Of a stretch of DNA of 10,127 nucleotides, positions 7,550-10,127 are shown piece after piece; position 1 is the first letter of the stretch, and each line of letters begins with the position of its first letter. The DNA lies in NCBI GenBank assembly GCA_913062745.1, contig CAJXXJ010000084.1:1-10127 (forward strand). The letters run 5' to 3'. The stretch comes from an uncultured Phaeodactylibacter sp. Lineage in GTDB: Bacteria > Bacteroidota > Bacteroidia > Chitinophagales > Saprospiraceae. The notes under the pieces were generated by a model that searched no databases, was not told the origin of the DNA, and saw nothing but the letters and a program-made list of their open reading frames with translations. The position numbers and the translations under genes were made by a program.

Positions 7550-8551
7550 CTAGCGGTTGTCTGCTTTTACCTGCTCTGCGCCCGGAAAAACTTCCATGCC
7601 CAGTTTTTGCCGCAAATCAATTTGCTCCGGGCGGTTTTGCTCCCAGTAAGCACTCTTTATGGTGTGCGTGCGTTTGGCGACTGTAGTACGCGGCTGCTGA
7701 TCAAAGGCAGAGGGGTAAGTGTCTTCCCAGCCTTCGATGATATAGGGCGGCTCGTACTTAAATACAATCTTCAACTCCCGATCCAATTCCGGATAGGTGA
7801 GGGTGTAGGCCATCAGCTGGTCTCCGGTGAAAGTGCTGCCTTCGTAGTCGGCCAGCTGTGCCTCCGCCCGGTAAGCGCGGAAGGGCAAGTGCTTCATCCG
7901 GATGATAGCGGTGGACGGAATGATTTCTACCTGCCCGGTTGGAAGGCCCTTCGGGTCAATGCGGATGCGGTTGAAGAGCTCGTCTTCCAGAACGGCGTAA
8001 TTTACAGCCTCTTCCTGATCGCCTTCTTTTTCAAAGTAGGAGTTGAGCTGCATCTCGTACTGCTGCTCCCGGAAATTGAGCTGCATAAAAGCGTGGCCGC
8101 ACCAGTCTTGTGCAGTGGTGGTTACCTTCAGCGTTTGCGGTATTTGCTGCACTTCGGTGGGCGTAAATACGGAAGTCATGATGCTGTAGTCGTATATGCC
8201 GGTCGGGAACTTCCGGAGCAGGTTGGTTTTCAGCACAGGCGTGCTGTTGGGGTTGCTATAGGTATCGTTCTTAACTTGCTCGTCTGTCAGGAAGTCTTCG
8301 GTGACAAAAATGGCAATGGCTTCCCCGGGGTGGACACCCTGATAGCGGTTTTGCTGCAGCTCGTAGCGGTTGATTTCAGCTTTGCCTTCGTACCAGTATT
8401 CACTGAGCCCGGCAGCGTTGTCTTTGAATTTGTACACTGCAGCTTGAGCCCCTCCTTCGGCAGAAGCGTTATTGCCAGCTGAGCCAGAGGGCTGATCGCA
8501 GCCCGTAAGCAGCCCCATTAGGGGAATGCACCAAAAGATCAATCTTTTCAT
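7550..8551 (-). CDS. Hypothetical lipoprotein
   Basis: A 333-aa predicted lipoprotein. MKRLIFWCIPLMGLLTGC is a lipoprotein signal peptide with lipobox LLTGC, the lipidated residue being Cys18. A Ser/Gly/Ala-rich linker follows to about residue 37 and then one soluble domain. Features such as YWYEGKAEINRYELQQNRY, IAIFVTEDFL, YDYSIMTSVF and QDWCGHAFMQLNF resemble a conserved Bacteroidota lipoprotein group of unknown function, some members of which I recall being labelled septum formation inhibitor Maf. Nothing in this sequence supports a Maf nucleotide-pyrophosphatase role. There are no transmembrane helices beyond the signal, so the protein is probably anchored in the outer or inner membrane leaflet. 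It stands 62 bp downstream of the PagL-like gene and immediately upstream of the hydrolase-fold gene, most likely in one operon with it. Confidence 0.85.
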   Translation of the reverse strand: MKRLIFWCIPLMGLLTGCDQPSGSAGNNASAEGGAQAAVYKFKDNAAGLSEYWYEGKAEINRYELQQNRYQGVHPGEAIAIFVTEDFLTDEQVKNDTYSNPNSTPVLKTNLLRKFPTGIYDYSIMTSVFTPTEVQQIPQTLKVTTTAQDWCGHAFMQLNFREQQYEMQLNSYFEKEGDQEEAVNYAVLEDELFNRIRIDPKGLPTGQVEIIPSTAIIRMKHLPFRAYRAEAQLADYEGSTFTGDQLMAYTLTYPELDRELKIVFKYEPPYIIEGWEDTYPSAFDQQPRTTVAKRTHTIKSAYWEQNRPEQIDLRQKLGMEVFPGAEQVKADNR

Positions 8552-8613
8552 AGTAGGTAACGGATTGGATTTTAGGCATAAACAAACGAAGGGACGGTAA
8601 TTGTTTTGGTAAA

Positions 8614-9165
8614 TTAGAGTGCCCAGCGTAGCCCCGCGATCACGAAGAGGTTGTCAACGCCCAGGTTGGGGTATTTGAAGCCCGCGTTGGAAATGTGGCG
8701 GAAGCGCGCCCGCAGGTTGAATCCGGTACGCCTGCCCTCAGGCAGGTAACTCGCTCCCAATTCAAAATTGTCGGAAAAAATGAAGCCGGGGGCCTGGCTT
8801 TCGGTCCTCAGGGTAATGTAGTGCGGCCCGGCGCCAATCGCTGCGCTGAGTAATACCTCCTTTCCCAGCGCCCGCTGATAGCGCAGGCCCACGTTGATTC
8901 CGGCTTCGAAGGCCTCGGGTTGGGAAGGGGAGGGGAGTCTGGCGTAAGCGAGCTGCCCTTCGGCGTAAACCGAAAAGCGGCCGAAATGAAACAGGGAAGT
9001 GGTCGGCATCAGCATTACCGGCGCATAAGTATAGCCCTCCCGCAGCGCTTCCTGTATGATGCTAACCCCGGCGTTGAGCTCCGTGTAGGGCAGGCGGTCA
9101 GTATCCTGCGCTTGAGTGAATAAAGGGAAAAGCAGCAGGGCCAGCGTAATTCGAAATTGGTGCAT
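8614..9165 (-). CDS. PagL-like acyloxyacyl hydrolase (outer-membrane lipid A 3-O-deacylase family)
   Basis: A 183-aa protein with a signal peptide (MHQFRITLALLLFPLFTQAQ, cleavage near residue 20) and alternating hydrophobic beta strands of a small outer-membrane barrel. The C-terminal RFRHISNAGFKYPNLGVDN is the PagL signature. His157 and Ser159 align with His126 and Ser128 of Pseudomonas aeruginosa PagL, and Asn160 with the oxyanion-hole Asn129. Asp171 falls where PagL has the third catalytic residue, Glu140. The family removes the 3-O-linked acyl chain from lipid A in the outer membrane; that this protein does so here is inferred from the motif. The ATG at 9165 gives a compact signal peptide. 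The gene lies 54 bp after the small hypothetical gene and 62 bp before the lipoprotein gene. A TAATTTG string (minus strand, about 9199-9193) is only a partial -7 box. Confidence 0.83.
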   Translation of the reverse strand: MHQFRITLALLLFPLFTQAQDTDRLPYTELNAGVSIIQEALREGYTYAPVMLMPTTSLFHFGRFSVYAEGQLAYARLPSPSQPEAFEAGINVGLRYQRALGKEVLLSAAIGAGPHYITLRTESQAPGFIFSDNFELGASYLPEGRRTGFNLRARFRHISNAGFKYPNLGVDNLFVIAGLRWAL

Positions 9166-9219
9166 AGTCGTCGTCGAATCTTTGTGAGCGGCAAATTACA
9201 CTTTTCTACCCGCTTCCGC

Positions 9220-9498
9220 TTATAAGCTGAAGGAGGTCTTGCCCCGGTTGATGCCGATCAGGAGCGGCTCTTCATTGCGCCAGATGTTGGTCTGAATGCC
9301 GTTGAGGGTGAAGGCGATTTCCACCTCGTAATCTACTAATTGCCCTTCTTCTTCTACAGTAAAGGTGTGGGTGGCACCAAGCCAGGAAAATTTGGAAACC
9401 ATCTCTGCTCCGTTGTAGCGTACACTTTCTACGCCGTTCCACATATTGTTGTGCACGGAGATTTCATTGCCGTTGTAAAAGACAGATACCAGTCGCAT
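9220..9498 (-). CDS. Small conserved-looking hypothetical protein
   Basis: A 92-aa protein from the ATG at 9498. It has no signal peptide, no cysteine and no membrane segment, and looks rich in beta strands: RLVSVFYNGNEISVHNN, SVRYNG, LGATHTFTVEEEGQLVDYEV, GIQTNIWRN. The pattern resembles small Bacteroidota hypothetical proteins with an F-G/L-G-A-T-H-x-F-x-V-E-E core, but I cannot assign a function. An ATG at 9549 would add 17 residues (beginning GVLCLLLL) that resemble neither the domain nor a proper signal peptide. A -7-like TACTTTTA (minus strand, 9530-9523) lies between the two starts, favouring the shorter form, although no good -33 box accompanies it. It is the first gene of the minus-strand run and may share a transcript with the PagL-like gene 54 bp downstream. 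Confidence 0.62.
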   Translation of the reverse strand: MRLVSVFYNGNEISVHNNMWNGVESVRYNGAEMVSKFSWLGATHTFTVEEEGQLVDYEVEIAFTLNGIQTNIWRNEEPLLIGINRGKTSFSL

Positions 9499-9693
9499 TT
9501 GCTTAGAAAGTTGATTGAGCTTTAAAAGTAAGAGGCACAGCACTCCCATGCAGGATTTATCGGCAAAGGATGGAATAAGGTCGACGAGCGGATGCCTGCC
9601 GTTACTGCAGAAAGAGAGCTACGGAATATGCAGTGCAATTTCCTTGAACAAAAGCAGTTGCGCTATGTTCCGCCTATGAAGTTGCGTCAGGGT

Positions 9694-9813
9694 TATACTG
9701 ACAGAACGTATTCCCCTTGCCTTAAGCCAGGGAAATACGATAACCAGATTCTTATACCGACGACAAAGTGATTTCCCGATAAGAATTAGGGAAAACAGCT
9801 TTATGTCAGTATA
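9694..9813. repeat. 120-bp unit bounded by perfect 10-bp inverted repeats, with two nested hairpins
   Basis: TATACTGACA (9694-9703) and TGTCAGTATA (9804-9813) are exact reverse complements. Inside lie CGTATTCCC/GGGAAATACG (9707-9715 with 9730-9739, one bulged base) and ATTCTTAT/ATAAGAAT (9748-9755 with 9779-9786). The arrangement fits a MITE-like element with terminal inverted repeats or a folded RNA closed by a basal stem. No clear target-site duplication is seen outside the ends, and no gene lies within. Confidence 0.55.
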
Positions 9814-9991
9814 GGCTCGTACGTCGGGTTTGTGCCTTATGCTTAAACCCTTCCGTTCCGGGATTACTATCTGTGGAGTGAGAGTTTGTGGCAGAAATGG
9901 AGAAAGAGGCATCAGATAGTTCACTGCTCGTACTTACCGGCTTCCGACAAACTACTACCGAAAGCAGATACATGATGCTTCATTAGGAAGG

Positions 9992-10028
9992 TCAGGTAAC
10001 CTTAGTATAATCTGAGCCTGTTACCTGA
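9992..10028. repeat. Stem-loop, 9-bp perfect stem plus 5-bp upper stem
   Basis: TCAGGTAAC (9992-10000) pairs exactly with GTTACCTGA (10020-10028). Directly above, CTTAG (10001-10005) can pair with CTGAG (10012-10016) using one G-U pair if transcribed, leaving a TATAAT loop and a three-base CCT bulge. No T-run follows on the plus strand, so it does not look like a simple intrinsic terminator. Confidence 0.55.
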
Positions 10029-10045
10029 GATAACTGCCTGCTCTT

Positions 10046-10073
10046 ACTGTACAGTCGGACAGGGCTATAGCCC
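10046..10073. repeat. Two adjacent perfect palindromes upstream of the possible gene at 10107
   Basis: ACTGTACAGT (10046-10055) and GGGCTATAGCCC (10062-10073) are each perfectly self-complementary and 6 bp apart. They stand 33-60 bases before the ATG at 10107, so they could be operators for dimeric regulators or part of a mobile-element end. No known binding-site consensus is recognised. Confidence 0.4.
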
Positions 10074-10106
10074 GGCAACATTATAATCACTGTAGCAAAT
10101 AGCGCA

Positions 10107-10127
10107 ATGAATAAAGATCAATTCTTA
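10107..10127 (+). CDS. Possible start of a plus-strand gene, cut by the window edge
   Basis: An ATG at 10107 opens the only plus-strand frame that runs off the right edge; it reads MNKDQFL for the seven codons available. The preceding in-frame stop is TAG at 10068-10070, and no earlier ATG follows it. The other two plus frames meet stops within the last 20 bases, and all minus frames entering from the edge close within about 40 bases. No Shine-Dalgarno or Bacteroidota -7 box is evident, though AT-rich TTATAAT lies at 10081-10087. Seven residues cannot identify a product. Confidence 0.3.

Larger units (their letters stand above)
9499..10106. other. Hairpin-rich intergenic region without a credible gene
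   Basis: About 600 bases between the leftward gene run and a possible rightward gene. It is visibly more AT-rich than the coding part. The only sizeable frame (minus strand, 9924-9619, 101 codons) has no recognisable domain and runs through the inverted repeats, so it is not called. The region holds at least seven inverted repeats: 9694-9703/9804-9813, 9707-9715/9730-9739, 9748-9755/9779-9786, 9826-9831/9845-9850, 9940-9946/9959-9965 (one mismatch), 9992-10000/10020-10028, and the palindromes 10046-10055 and 10062-10073. It could encode structured RNA, be the end or remnant of a mobile element, or carry regulatory sites for the divergent genes. Confidence 0.6.

Noticed and set aside
7439..8482. 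347-codon open frame on the plus strand
   Set aside because: Antisense to the lipoprotein gene, which has a clear signal peptide and lipobox; no domain in the plus-strand product.
7550..8551. Maf septum-formation-inhibitor function for the lipoprotein
   Set aside because: It carries a lipoprotein signal and none of the Maf nucleotide-pyrophosphatase motifs; that label would be a misannotation.
9499..9549. Upstream ATG at 9549 for the small hypothetical protein
   Set aside because: The added residues match neither the beta-rich domain nor a standard signal peptide, and a -7-like box lies downstream of it.
9619..9924. 101-codon open frame on the minus strand in the intergenic region
   Set aside because: No recognisable domain, unlikely composition, and it runs across several inverted repeats; it looks like a chance opening.
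9550..10106. 5' part of a group II intron with its protein starting at 10107
   Set aside because: The length would suit, but I find no GUGYG-type 5' end and no recognisable domain V or EBS context.
9550..10127. CRISPR array, tRNA or rRNA in the intergenic region
   Set aside because: No regularly spaced direct repeats, no cloverleaf with a T-arm consensus, and no rRNA signature found; the repeats present are inverted.

Overview
The window looks like chromosomal DNA of a Bacteroidota bacterium, probably of the Saprospiria (Lewinella/Phaeodactylibacter-like) group. The phylum rests on three things seen here: a secreted peptidase ending in a type IX secretion (T9SS) type A sorting domain, a full match to the Bacteroidota promoter consensus (TTTG-N20-TAnnTTTG) before the permease gene, and no obvious Shine-Dalgarno sequences before the starts. 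The class is a guess from moderately high GC content and overall protein style.

Layout. Positions 1-855 (+) hold the 3' part of a calcineurin-like phosphoesterase whose start lies outside the window. It converges, with a 7-bp gap, on a run of seven minus-strand genes covering about 863-9498. In transcription order these are: a 92-aa hypothetical protein; a PagL-like outer-membrane lipid A deacylase; a hypothetical lipoprotein; an alpha/beta-hydrolase-fold protein whose nucleophile serine is replaced by glycine; a PEP-synthase/rifampin-phosphotransferase-like protein with ATP-grasp and swivelling His domains; a LolC/LolE (FtsX-like) permease with its own strong promoter; and an M14 zinc carboxypeptidase with signal peptide, jelly-roll/MAM-like domain and T9SS tail. 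Positions 9499-10106 are more AT-rich, without a credible gene, and unusually dense in inverted repeats. The right edge may cut off the start of a plus-strand gene (ATG at 10107).

How the genes may work together. The lipoprotein, hydrolase-fold and phosphotransferase-like genes are the tightest unit: the last two overlap by ATGA, and the lipoprotein lies at most 37 bp upstream. The permease probably forms a separate transcription unit. Several products belong to the envelope (OM deacylase, lipoprotein, permease, secreted peptidase), but nothing in the sequence ties them into one pathway. The observations most worth checking are the degenerate hydrolase coupled to the phosphotransferase-like gene and the hairpin-rich intergenic region.
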